Source: Amycolatopsis vastitatis (lineage in GTDB: Bacteria; Actinomycetota; Actinomycetes; Mycobacteriales; Pseudonocardiaceae). From it: 64,000 nt of DNA. The position numbers were made by a program, and so were the translations under genes. The stretch spans positions 1-64,000 of the forward strand of contig NZ_NMUL01000039.1 of NCBI RefSeq assembly GCF_002234595.1, written 5' to 3'. Below the pieces are notes generated by a model. It saw only the letters and a list, made by a program, of their open reading frames with translations, had not been told where the DNA came from and made no database searches. Of this stretch, positions 17,607-25,392 are shown one piece after another. Every line of letters begins with the position of its first letter. The stretch's first letter is position 1.

Positions 17607-17629
17607 CCCTCGGATCGTGTTCCCGAGGG
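17607..17629 (-). promoter_or_regulatory. Leader hairpin covering the ribosome-binding site
   Basis: On the minus strand CCCTCGG and CCGAGGG (7-bp arms, 9-nt loop) sit directly before the membrane-protein ATG at 17601. The 3' arm runs into the GAGGGGG Shine-Dalgarno, so folding of the mRNA would hide the ribosome-binding site. Confidence 0.35.
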
Positions 17630-17728
17630 CCAAGCTAGGAACGGGATGTGCGCGTCGCGCGACCGTTGATCCACAGTTCGGCGCCGGTTCGGCACGCCGT
17701 CCATCGTCCTGCTTTTTCGCCTGCTTGC

Positions 17729-17740
17729 TGTAAAGTTTCA
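17729..17740 (+). promoter_or_regulatory. Putative LacI-type operator over a leaderless -10
   Basis: TGTAAAGTTTCA is an imperfect palindrome of the TGNAAN-NTTNCA type used by LacI-family proteins. It contains TAAAGT (17731-17736), which is exactly 7 nt before the regulator ATG at 17744. Binding there would give autorepression. Confidence 0.4.
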
Positions 17741-17743
17741 CGC

Positions 17744-18751
17744 ATGACGCGTCGCCTTGCCGAAGTCGCCCGCCAGGTCGGGGTCAGCGAAGCCACGGTC
17801 AGCCGCGTGCTCAACGGCCGGTCCGGGGTGTCCGCCAGCACCCGGGCCGCCGTGCTCACCGCACTGGACGTGATGGGCTACGAACGGCCCACCCAGCTGC
17901 GCGGCGACCGGGCCCGGCTGGTCGGGCTGGTGCTGCCGGAGCTGCAGAACCCGATCTTCCCCGCACTGGCCGAGATCATGGGCAACGCGCTCGCCCAGCA
18001 GGGGTTCACGCCGGTGCTCTGCACGCGGACGGCGGGCGGGGTGTCCGAGGCCGAGTACGTCGAACTGCTCCTGCAGCAGCAGGTATCGGGCGTGGTGTTC
18101 GCCGGCGGGCTGTACGCGCAGGCGGACGCGATCCACTCGCACTACCACCACCTCGTGGAGCGGCGGCTGCCCACGGTGCTGATCAACGCCGCGGTCGACC
18201 ACCTCGGGCTGCCGCAGGTCTCGTGCGACGACGCGGTCGCCGTCGAGCAGGTCGTCGGGCACCTGAGCTCGCTCGGGCACGAGAAGATCGGCCTGGTGCT
18301 CGGACCATCCGATCACGTGCCGTCCCGGCGCAAGCTCGAAGCATTCCAGGCGTACGCGGCGAAGCTGGGACTGCCGGTGCTGGACGAGCTGGTCGAGCAC
18401 GGGATGTTCTCGATCGAAGGCGGCCACGCGGCAGCGGCCCGGCTGTACCCCCGCGGCGCGACAGCGGTGCTGTGCGCAAGCGATCTGCTGGCCTTGGGCG
18501 CGATCCGCGCCGCGCGGCGACAGGGACTGTCGGTCCCCGAGGACATCTCGGTGGTCGGCTACGACGACTCGGCCCTGATGAACTGCACCGACCCGCCCCT
18601 GACGACGACCCGCCAGCCCATAGAGGCGATGGGCCGTGCGGTGGTGGAACTGCTGGTCAAGCGGATCAACGGCGGCGAAGTGGCAGCCGAGGAGCTGCTC
18701 TTCGCGCCGGAACTGGTGGTCCGCGGTTCCACCGCCCGCCGCACGGCTTAG
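17744..18751 (+). CDS. LacI-family transcriptional regulator
   Basis: A 335-residue repressor. The N-terminal helix-turn-helix (RRLAEVARQVGVSEATVSR, residues 3-21) and hinge helix (SASTRAAVLTALDVMGY) are typical. They are followed by a periplasmic-binding-protein-type effector domain ending in TTTRQPIEAMGRAVVELL. It lies directly upstream of and codirectional with a sugar ABC operon plus alpha-glucosidase, which it probably represses until an alpha-glucoside binds. The ATG at 17744 is chosen because the helix-turn-helix begins there and it has leaderless spacing from TAAAGT; the longer frame from 17648 adds nothing family-like. Confidence 0.92.
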   Translation: MTRRLAEVARQVGVSEATVSRVLNGRSGVSASTRAAVLTALDVMGYERPTQLRGDRARLVGLVLPELQNPIFPALAEIMGNALAQQGFTPVLCTRTAGGVSEAEYVELLLQQQVSGVVFAGGLYAQADAIHSHYHHLVERRLPTVLINAAVDHLGLPQVSCDDAVAVEQVVGHLSSLGHEKIGLVLGPSDHVPSRRKLEAFQAYAAKLGLPVLDELVEHGMFSIEGGHAAAARLYPRGATAVLCASDLLALGAIRAARRQGLSVPEDISVVGYDDSALMNCTDPPLTTTRQPIEAMGRAVVELLVKRINGGEVAAEELLFAPELVVRGSTARRTA

Positions 18752-18764
18752 CACTCAACCCCAG

Positions 18765-18795
18765 GGGCGCGACGGTTCCGGCCGTCGCGCCCTTT
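18765..18795 (+). terminator. Terminator of the LacI gene
   Basis: Perfect 11-bp arms GGGCGCGACGG (18765-18775) and CCGTCGCGCCC (18782-18792) enclose a 6-nt loop and are followed by TTT. This isolates the repressor transcript from the ABC operon. Confidence 0.75.
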
Positions 18796-18942
18796 CGCAT
18801 GCCTGCCCCAGGGTCACGACACTCCGTCGGAAAGCAGCGCTCCCGCGCGGAAAGCAGCCCCCACCCTCTCCGGGGGACCGGCCCCGCATCCAGCGTATCG
18901 GGCCCACCCGACGAAAAGCCGGAAAAGCCGTGCGAGGGGCTG

Positions 18943-18976
18943 GGTTGTCCACATCGCCGCCGCCCTGTGGACAACC
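18943..18976. repeat. Inverted pair of DnaA-box-like nonamers
   Basis: TTGTCCACA (18945-18953) and its reverse complement TGTGGACAA (18966-18974) lie within perfect 11-bp arms around a 12-nt spacer. The nonamer equals the preferred actinomycete DnaA box. Two copies alone do not make an origin. They could be a DnaA-binding regulatory or titration site, or simply a hairpin. Confidence 0.45.
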
Positions 18977-19013
18977 ACCACCTGTTCGTAGTTTGCACGG
19001 TCCAGTCGTCTTA

Positions 19014-19045
19014 TTGCGTCAATCCAGTCTCACACTTTAGAGTGA
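19014..19045 (+). promoter_or_regulatory. Promoter and operator of the sugar ABC operon
   Basis: TTGCGT (19014-19019), an 18-bp spacer and TAGAGT (19038-19043) resemble a promoter. The -10 lies inside the imperfect palindrome TCACACTTTAGAGTGA (19030-19045). Read on the minus strand, TCTAAAGTGTGA matches 9 of 12 positions of the putative operator before the LacI gene, so one repressor may bind both. Confidence 0.45.
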
Positions 19046-19090
19046 CCGCAATCACGTGACAGCCGTCGCGACCCTGAGATGAGGCTTGAG

Positions 19091-20467
19091 ATGAGCAGTC
19101 CCTGGTCCCGAACCGTCTCCCGCCGGACGTTGTGCCTGCTCGCCGCAGGTGGCCTCGCCTTGGGGGTGGCCGCCTGCGGCGACGGTGACAACGCCGCTCA
19201 GACCGGCGGCAAAGTGAAGATCACGGTCACCGGCCAGCCGCCGACCAGCCAGCCGTTCGAGCGCAGCGTGTTCGACGCCGACGTCAAGGAGTTCGAGGCG
19301 GCGCACCCGAACATCGACATCGACCCGCACGAAGGGTTCATGGACCCCAAGACGTTCTCCGCCAAGCTCGCCGGCGGCCAGCTCGAAGACGTCTACTACG
19401 TCTACTTCACCGACCCCGCGCAGATCATCGCGCGGCACCAGGCCGCCGACATCACCGAAGCCGCGAAGAGCGTCCCGCACGTCGGCGACCTCAAACCGGA
19501 ACTGCTCGACAACTTCCGCGACGCCGGCGGCAAGCTCTACGGGCTGCCGACGATGAACTACACGATGGGCCTGCTCTACAGCCGCCCGTTGTTCCAGCAA
19601 GCGGGGCTCGACCCGAACAAGCCACCGCGGACCTGGGACGAAGTCCGCGAAGCCGCGAAGAAGATCTCCGCGCTGGGCAACGACATCGTCGGGTACGCCG
19701 ACTACAGCAAGAACAACCAGGGCGGCTGGCACCTGACCGGCTGGCTCTACTCGATGGGCGGTGACATCGCCCGCAAGGACGGCGACAAGTGGGTCGCCGA
19801 CTTCGACAACGACAAGGGCAAGAAGGCCCTCCAGTACCTGCATGACATGCGCTGGTCCGACAACTCCATGGGCGCCAAGCAGCTGCTCGAAGCCCAGGAC
19901 GTCCAGCGGATGATGGGCGCCGGCCGGCTCGGCATGTACATGGCGGCTCCGGACAACATCCCGGTGCTGGTCAAGCAGTTCAACGGCAAGTACGAGGACT
20001 ACGGCATCGCGGGCATGCCCGGCGGCCAGGGCACCCTGCTCGGCGGCGAGGGCTACATGATCAACCCGAAGGCGTCGCCGGAAAAGATCAAGGCCGGCCT
20101 CGAGTGGATCCAGTGGAAGTACCTGAACCCGGATCGCTTCGAAAAGCACATCCGGCAGTACGTCGACGGCAAGCAGCCGGTCGGCCTGCCCGCCGAACCG
20201 ACCCCGGACATCTGGCAGGGCGCGGTGCGCGACCAGCAGCTGACGTTGAAAGCCAAGTACGCCAACGTTCCCGCCCAGAACTTCCAGTCCTACGTGGACA
20301 CGACCAGTCACATAAAGGGCAGCATCGAGCCACCGAACGCCCAGCAGATCTACGCCGCGCTCGACAGCGTGATGCAGGCCGTGCTCACCGACCAGAACGC
20401 GAACATCGACCAGCAGCTTTCGTCGGCCGCGTCGAAGGTCAACAATGTCCTCGCCCAGGTCAAGTAG
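19091..20467 (+). CDS. Sugar ABC transporter solute-binding lipoprotein
   Basis: A 458-residue extracytoplasmic binding protein of the SBP_bac_1 (MalE/CUT1) type. The signal peptide has twin arginines (SRRTLCLL) and a lipobox VAAC with Cys29, so Tat export and lipidation are plausible. GAGG at 19081-19084 lies 6 nt before the ATG at 19091; an alternative in-frame ATG is at 19079. It captures an oligosaccharide, probably an alpha-glucoside given the GH13 enzyme at the end of the operon. The downstream permease starts 23 bp inside its 3' end. Confidence 0.92.
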   Translation: MSSPWSRTVSRRTLCLLAAGGLALGVAACGDGDNAAQTGGKVKITVTGQPPTSQPFERSVFDADVKEFEAAHPNIDIDPHEGFMDPKTFSAKLAGGQLEDVYYVYFTDPAQIIARHQAADITEAAKSVPHVGDLKPELLDNFRDAGGKLYGLPTMNYTMGLLYSRPLFQQAGLDPNKPPRTWDEVREAAKKISALGNDIVGYADYSKNNQGGWHLTGWLYSMGGDIARKDGDKWVADFDNDKGKKALQYLHDMRWSDNSMGAKQLLEAQDVQRMMGAGRLGMYMAAPDNIPVLVKQFNGKYEDYGIAGMPGGQGTLLGGEGYMINPKASPEKIKAGLEWIQWKYLNPDRFEKHIRQYVDGKQPVGLPAEPTPDIWQGAVRDQQLTLKAKYANVPAQNFQSYVDTTSHIKGSIEPPNAQQIYAALDSVMQAVLTDQNANIDQQLSSAASKVNNVLAQVK

Positions 20468-21419
20468 CCTGCTCGCCTGGCCCGCGGCAAGACCGTCGCG
20501 GGCCAGGCGCCCGGGTGCGACGCAAGAAGAACGACGCCGGACCAGGCTGCGCCGCAAGCTCAAGGACAACCTCACCGCGTACGGCCTGCTCTGCGCCGCG
20601 CTCGTGGTGTTCGCGCTGTTCTCGTGGTACCCGATCGTGCGCGGCGTGCTGCTGAGCTTCCAGCAGGTCGACTTCGTCAACGCGCCGACCTGGGTCGGTT
20701 TCGGCAACTTCGCGAAGCTGTTCGAAGATCCGCTGTTCGGGGTCGCCTGGCGCAACACACTGCTGTTCACCGGCCTCGCGCTGGTCTTCGGGTTCGCCGT
20801 CCCGTTCCTCACGGCCGTGCTGCTGAACGAGCTGCGCCACGCGAAGGCGTTCTTCCGGCTCGCCGTCTACCTGCCGGTGATGCTGCCACCGGTCGTCACG
20901 GCGCTGATGTGGAAGTGGTTCTACGACCCCGGTCCTGGCCTGTTCAACTCGGTACTCGGCGCGGCCGGCCTGCCCGGCGGCCGGTGGCTCGACTCGAGCG
21001 GCACGGCGATGCTGTCGCTGGTGTTCGTCTCGACGTGGGCCAACATGGGCAGCACCACCCTGATCTACCTGGCCGCGCTCGGCACGATTCCCGGCGAACT
21101 GTACGAAGCCGCGGAGCTCGACGGCGCCGGGCTGTGGAAGCGGCTGCGGCACGTGACGTTCCCGCAGACCCGGTTCGTCCTGCTGGTGCTCCTCCTGCTG
21201 CAGATCGTCGCGACCATGCAGGTGTTCACCGAGCCGTACGTGATGACGGGCGGCGGACCGGACGACTCGACGGTCACCGTGCTCCTGCTGCTCTACCGCT
21301 ACGCCTTCGTCTACAACGACTTCGGCTCGGCGAGCGCGATGAGCCTCTTGCTGTTCGTGGCGCTCGGCGTGTTCTCGGCGTGGTACGTCCGGTTGACGCG
21401 GAAGGCGGACCAGTCATGA
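20445..21419 (+). CDS. Sugar ABC transporter permease, MalF type
   Basis: A 324-residue permease with a cytosolic N-terminus rich in Arg (about 1-45) and six transmembrane helices. The EAA loop that contacts the ATPase is EAAELDGAGLWKRLRHVTFP. No ATG or GTG other than 20445 lies before the first helix, so the 23-bp overlap with the binding-protein gene is accepted. It pairs with the following MalG-type permease. No ATPase gene is present; actinomycete CUT1 systems usually share an MsiK-type ATPase encoded elsewhere. Confidence 0.92.
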   Translation: MSSPRSSSLLAWPAARPSRARRPGATQEERRRTRLRRKLKDNLTAYGLLCAALVVFALFSWYPIVRGVLLSFQQVDFVNAPTWVGFGNFAKLFEDPLFGVAWRNTLLFTGLALVFGFAVPFLTAVLLNELRHAKAFFRLAVYLPVMLPPVVTALMWKWFYDPGPGLFNSVLGAAGLPGGRWLDSSGTAMLSLVFVSTWANMGSTTLIYLAALGTIPGELYEAAELDGAGLWKRLRHVTFPQTRFVLLVLLLLQIVATMQVFTEPYVMTGGGPDDSTVTVLLLLYRYAFVYNDFGSASAMSLLLFVALGVFSAWYVRLTRKADQS

Positions 21420-22285
21420 GGACACTCGTCTCCCCGAGCGCGTTGCGCAGCCCCCGCGGCACGGTCGTCTACGGCGTCGTCTTCGCCTGCACGTTGGTGC
21501 TGTTCGTGCTGGCCTTCCTCTTCCCGCTCTACTGGGCGGTGACCGGGGCGATGAAGTCCCCGCAGGAGCTGGCGCAGACGCCGGCGACGCTCGTCCCGCA
21601 CGAGTGGCACCCCGAAACGTTCGCCGACGCGTGGGACCAGCTGAGCCTGGGCAAGTACTTCCTCAACACGCTCGTCGTCGCCGGCGGCGCCTGGCTGGCG
21701 CAGCTGGCCATCGACGTCCCGGCCGCGTTCGCGCTGTCGAAGCTGCGGCCGAAATTCGGCAACGTCGTGCTCGGGCTGATGCTGGCCACGCTCATGCTGC
21801 CCGCCACGGCGCTGCTGGTCCCGACGTATGTCACGGTGACGGACCTGCCGCTGCTCCACCTCAACCTGATCAACTCGCCCACCGCGGTGTGGCTGCCGGC
21901 GGCGGCGAACGCGTTCAACATCTACCTGCTGAAGCGGTTCTTCGACCAGATCCCGGACGAGCTCGTCGAAGCGGCGCGCATCGACGGCGCCGGGCCGGTG
22001 CGCACGCTCTGGCGGATCATCCTCCCGATCTCGCGGCCGATCCTGGCCGTCGTGTCGATCCTCGCGGTGGTCACCGCGTGGAAGGACTTCATCTGGCCGC
22101 TGCTGGTGTTCCCGGACACCGGCAAGCAGACGCTCTCGGTGATGCTGCAACGGGTGGCGATCGACATGCCGCTCAACGTGCTCGTCGCCGGGATGGTGCT
22201 GGCCAGCCTGCCGATGGTGGCGCTGTTCCTCGCCTTCCAGCGGCAGATCCTCGCCGGGCTGACCGCCGGCAGCGTCAAGGGCTGA
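21416..22285 (+). CDS. Sugar ABC transporter permease, MalG type
   Basis: A 289-residue permease with six helices and an EAA loop EAARIDGAGPVRTLWRIILP, the second channel subunit of the importer. The ATG at 21416 overlaps the previous stop by 4 bp. The same frame is open far upstream (from 20624), but that part is a shadow of the MalF gene. Confidence 0.92.
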   Translation: MRTLVSPSALRSPRGTVVYGVVFACTLVLFVLAFLFPLYWAVTGAMKSPQELAQTPATLVPHEWHPETFADAWDQLSLGKYFLNTLVVAGGAWLAQLAIDVPAAFALSKLRPKFGNVVLGLMLATLMLPATALLVPTYVTVTDLPLLHLNLINSPTAVWLPAAANAFNIYLLKRFFDQIPDELVEAARIDGAGPVRTLWRIILPISRPILAVVSILAVVTAWKDFIWPLLVFPDTGKQTLSVMLQRVAIDMPLNVLVAGMVLASLPMVALFLAFQRQILAGLTAGSVKG

Positions 22286-22316
22286 GGCATTCACAACGAC
22301 CAGGAGGGGCTCTTTC

Positions 22317-23894
22317 GTGACCGACAAGACCGGCTGGTGGCGAAGCGCGGCGATCTACCAGGTGTACATCCGCAGCTTCGCGGACGGCAACGGCGACGGC
22401 GTCGGCGACCTCGCCGGCGTCCGTGCCCGGCTCGACCACCTGGCCGACCTGGGGATCGACGCGATCTGGTTCACCCCGTGGTACCCGTCGCCGATGGACG
22501 ACGGCGGCTACGACGTCGCCGACTTCCGCGACATCGAGCCGCTGTTCGGCACCCTCGCCGAGGCGGAGGCCCTGATCGCCGAGGCCCACGCCCGGGGCAT
22601 CCGCGTGATCATCGACATCGTGCCCAACCACTGCTCCGACGAGCACCGCTGGTTCCAAGCCGCCCTGGACGCGGGTCCGGGTTCGCCGGAGCGGCAGCGG
22701 TTCTGGTTCCGTCCCGGCCGCGGCCCGGACGGCAGTGAACCGCCGAACAACTGGAAGTCACGCTTCGGCGGGTCGGCGTGGACCCGCGTGCCGGACGGCG
22801 AGTGGTACCTGCACCTCTACAGCTCGCGCCAGCCCGACTTCAACTGGGACAACCCGGAGATCCGCACGGAGTTCGAGGACGTGCTGCGGTTCTGGTTCGA
22901 CCGCGGAGTCGACGGCTTCCGCATCGACGTCGCCGACGGGCTGGTCAAGGACCCGCGGCTACCCGACGTCGACGACGGCGACGAGTCGCCGTTTTCCGAC
23001 CAGGAGGGCTTGCACGAGATCTACCGGTCGTGGCGCAAGATCGCCGACAGCTACGCGGGTGAGCGGGTGCTGGTCGGCGAGATGTGGCTGCCGGACATGT
23101 CACGGGCGGCTCGCTACCTGCGCCGCGACGAGCTGCACTCGGCGTTCAACTTCGACTTCCTGGTCTGTCCGTGGGACGCCGCGCGTTTCCGGGACGTCAT
23201 CACCCGCACGTTGCGAGCGCACGACGAGGTCGGCGCGCCGGCGGCGTGGGTGCTCTCGAACCACGACGTCACGCGCCACGTCACGCGCTATGGCCGCCCA
23301 CGCGACACCGGCTTCTCCTTCGCCGACCGCTTGCACGAGCTGCCCGTGGACCGGGAGCTGGGCACCAGGCGGGCGCGGGCGGCGGCGCTGCTGACGCTGG
23401 CGCTGCCCGGCGGGCTGTACGTCTACCAAGGCGAGGAGCTGGGGCTCTGGGAGGTCCTGGACATCCCCGACGACCTGCGGCAGGACCCGGTGTGGGCACG
23501 CACGCACGGCGCCGACCCCGGCCGCGACGGCTGCCGGGTGCCGATCCCGTGGTCCGGCGACGCCCCGCCGTTCGGCTTCGGCCCGGGTGGCACGTGGCTC
23601 CCCCAGCCGGTCGAGTGGGCGGGCTACACGGCCGAGGCGGAAGCCGCCGATCCGGCGTCGATGCTGTCGCTGTACCGGGAAGGCTTGCGCCTGCGGCGCG
23701 AACTCCCTGCCGACGAGCTCGAATGGCTTTCGCCGGCCGACGGCGTGCTGGCGTTCCGCCGCGAGCCGGGATTCACGTTCGTGCTGAACTTCTCGACCAC
23801 ACCGATCCCGCTCCCGGACGGAGAAGTCCTGCTGGCCAGCGGCCCGGTGACCACCGAACTCCCGACCGACACCGCGGTCTGGCTGCGATCCTGA
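22317..23894 (+). CDS. GH13 alpha-glucosidase
   Basis: A 525-residue cytosolic alpha-amylase-family enzyme of the oligo-1,6-glucosidase/alpha-glucosidase subgroup. It opens with WWRSAAIYQVYIRSF. The catalytic residues are Asp204 (nucleophile, GFRIDVADG), Glu255 (acid/base, LVGEMWLPD) and Asp317 (SNHDVTRH). It has no signal peptide, consistent with hydrolysis of imported oligosaccharide to glucose. The start is the GTG at 22317, preceded by CAGGAGGGG. It completes the importer operon and would be induced with it. Confidence 0.93.
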   Translation: MTDKTGWWRSAAIYQVYIRSFADGNGDGVGDLAGVRARLDHLADLGIDAIWFTPWYPSPMDDGGYDVADFRDIEPLFGTLAEAEALIAEAHARGIRVIIDIVPNHCSDEHRWFQAALDAGPGSPERQRFWFRPGRGPDGSEPPNNWKSRFGGSAWTRVPDGEWYLHLYSSRQPDFNWDNPEIRTEFEDVLRFWFDRGVDGFRIDVADGLVKDPRLPDVDDGDESPFSDQEGLHEIYRSWRKIADSYAGERVLVGEMWLPDMSRAARYLRRDELHSAFNFDFLVCPWDAARFRDVITRTLRAHDEVGAPAAWVLSNHDVTRHVTRYGRPRDTGFSFADRLHELPVDRELGTRRARAAALLTLALPGGLYVYQGEELGLWEVLDIPDDLRQDPVWARTHGADPGRDGCRVPIPWSGDAPPFGFGPGGTWLPQPVEWAGYTAEAEAADPASMLSLYREGLRLRRELPADELEWLSPADGVLAFRREPGFTFVLNFSTTPIPLPDGEVLLASGPVTTELPTDTAVWLRS

Positions 23895-23899
23895 AAGCC

Positions 23900-23946
23900 G
23901 TGAACGGCCCGTTGAGGGACTTGAAGCCCCTCAATGGGCCATTCAC
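23900..23946. terminator. Bidirectional hairpin terminator / intergenic palindrome
   Basis: Arms 23900-23918 and 23928-23946 (19 nt, two imperfect positions) flank a 9-nt loop between convergent genes. The arm sequence, with GGCCCATTGAGGG on one side, looks like a dispersed palindromic element rather than a unique terminator. Confidence 0.65.
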
Positions 23947-23954
23947 GGACTTGG

Positions 23955-25289
23955 TTACTTCGTCAGCTGCAGGATGTCCACACCGCGGGCGTTGTCGGCG
24001 ACGTAGACGTACTTGCCGTGCCAGTACGGCGCCCACGCGCTCGCGTCACCGGGGCGGTAGTACGCGATCTGCCGCGGGTTCGTCGGGTCGCTGACGTCCA
24101 GGAACCGTGTGCCCTGCGCGTAGAACGACTGCACCAGGATGGTGCCGCGGACGTCGAAGTAGTGCGCAGAACAGTCGTCGGAGGCCGGGTCGCTGCCTTC
24201 CTGGCCGTTGACGCTCCAGGTGCCGACGCTGCGGAGCCGGAACGGCTTGTCCGGCGTCGAGCGCCAGCCTTCGCCGTTGTACGAGCCTTCGAGCGACGAG
24301 ATCGTCAGGACGCCGTCGCCCGCGCAGCCGTCGACGAAGTTCTCCTCCGTCGCGTAGATGAGGTCCCGGTTGCGCCAGGCGCCGTCTCCGACGCGGTGGC
24401 CGGCCGGGTGGAAGCTGTTGTGCATGAACCGCGACGGCGCCGCGGTCTCGGAGATGCCGCCACCGGCGTAGGGCACCGGTTCATGCGCGGTCGCACGGCG
24501 GATCTTGCCCGTCAGCGGGTCGCGGTGCACGCCGTTCGTCCAGTAGCCGCGCACGCCGCCGCGTCCGGACACCCAGGCCACGCCGTTGCCGTCCACCTGC
24601 ACGTCGTGCACGTAGTCGGTCTTGCCGTCGTTGCGGGCCAGCTCGATCGGCTGCGGGTTCACCTTCGGGTGCTTCGGGTCGCGCACGTCGGTGACCCAGA
24701 TCGGCCGCCCGCCCCAGTCGGCAGGCTGGTCGTCGGCCTTCGCCGGGCCGCCCGTCCACAGGTAGCGGCACCCGTCGACGCAGCTGGTGGTGTGGCCGGC
24801 GGGCACCTTGGTGTAGCTCAGGATCGCCGGGGCTTCGGGTTTGGCGACGTCGACGACGTAGATACCGGACTCGCCGGTGTGGGTGGTGCCCCCGAACGCG
24901 CGCGGGTCCCGCGAGAGGAACACGAGCTTGCGGACCGGGTCGACCTCGGTGTCCTCGGTCTCCCACAGCCCCGGCAGGCTCACCTGCCCGACCAGCTTCG
25001 GCGCCGCCGGGTTCCTCGTCAGGTCGTACACCTTCAGCCCGAACTCGCCGGACACGACCATCACGTCGCGGCGGCCGTAGTCGAGGAAGTTGATCGAGAT
25101 GGCGCCGGCGGCGTCGGGCAGATTGCCGACGGCTTTGACGTTCTTGATCGCGCCGGGGTCACCCGCGGTGCGGGCGGCCGGGGTCGCGGGCTTGTCGTCC
25201 TCGCCACAGGCGGCGGCCGGCAATCCGGTCGCGACCAGCGTGGCGCTGACGGTGACGGCGGCGAAGCACGACCGCAACCAGGTGCGCAC
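23955..25289 (-). CDS. Secreted LVIVD-repeat beta-propeller protein
   Basis: A 444-residue exported protein. The signal peptide ends near AAACGED, where the AAC at residues 26-28 might be a lipobox. The mature part consists of repeats with the pattern YxxDxxxPxxPxxVG and IYVVDVAKPEAP, as in LVIVD/choice-of-anchor beta-propellers. Several Cys pairs (CVDGCRYL, DGCAGDG, DDCSAHYF) suggest disulfides outside the cell. Enzymatic activity is not evident and the function is unknown. The start is the GTG at 25289. It is transcribed towards the alpha-glucosidase gene, with a shared hairpin between them. Confidence 0.72.
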   Translation of the reverse strand: MRTWLRSCFAAVTVSATLVATGLPAAACGEDDKPATPAARTAGDPGAIKNVKAVGNLPDAAGAISINFLDYGRRDVMVVSGEFGLKVYDLTRNPAAPKLVGQVSLPGLWETEDTEVDPVRKLVFLSRDPRAFGGTTHTGESGIYVVDVAKPEAPAILSYTKVPAGHTTSCVDGCRYLWTGGPAKADDQPADWGGRPIWVTDVRDPKHPKVNPQPIELARNDGKTDYVHDVQVDGNGVAWVSGRGGVRGYWTNGVHRDPLTGKIRRATAHEPVPYAGGGISETAAPSRFMHNSFHPAGHRVGDGAWRNRDLIYATEENFVDGCAGDGVLTISSLEGSYNGEGWRSTPDKPFRLRSVGTWSVNGQEGSDPASDDCSAHYFDVRGTILVQSFYAQGTRFLDVSDPTNPRQIAYYRPGDASAWAPYWHGKYVYVADNARGVDILQLTK

Positions 25290-25392
25290 GCGGAACCTCC
25301 CAGAACGCTACGAGCGTGACCAATCGACGGTACGACGGAGATCAACCGGACACAACCGTCTTTCGTTGCCATCCGACTGGTAGGACTGGCGC

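Larger units (their letters stand above)
18752..19090. other. Regulatory intergenic region, no gene
   Basis: No coding region is supported here. The stretch contains the regulator's terminator (18765-18792), an inverted pair of DnaA-box-like sequences (18943-18976), and a probable promoter with an overlapping palindrome (19014-19045) for the ABC operon. Confidence 0.6.

Noticed and set aside
18943..18976. Replication origin
   Set aside because: Only two DnaA-type boxes are present and none of the usual origin genes is nearby.
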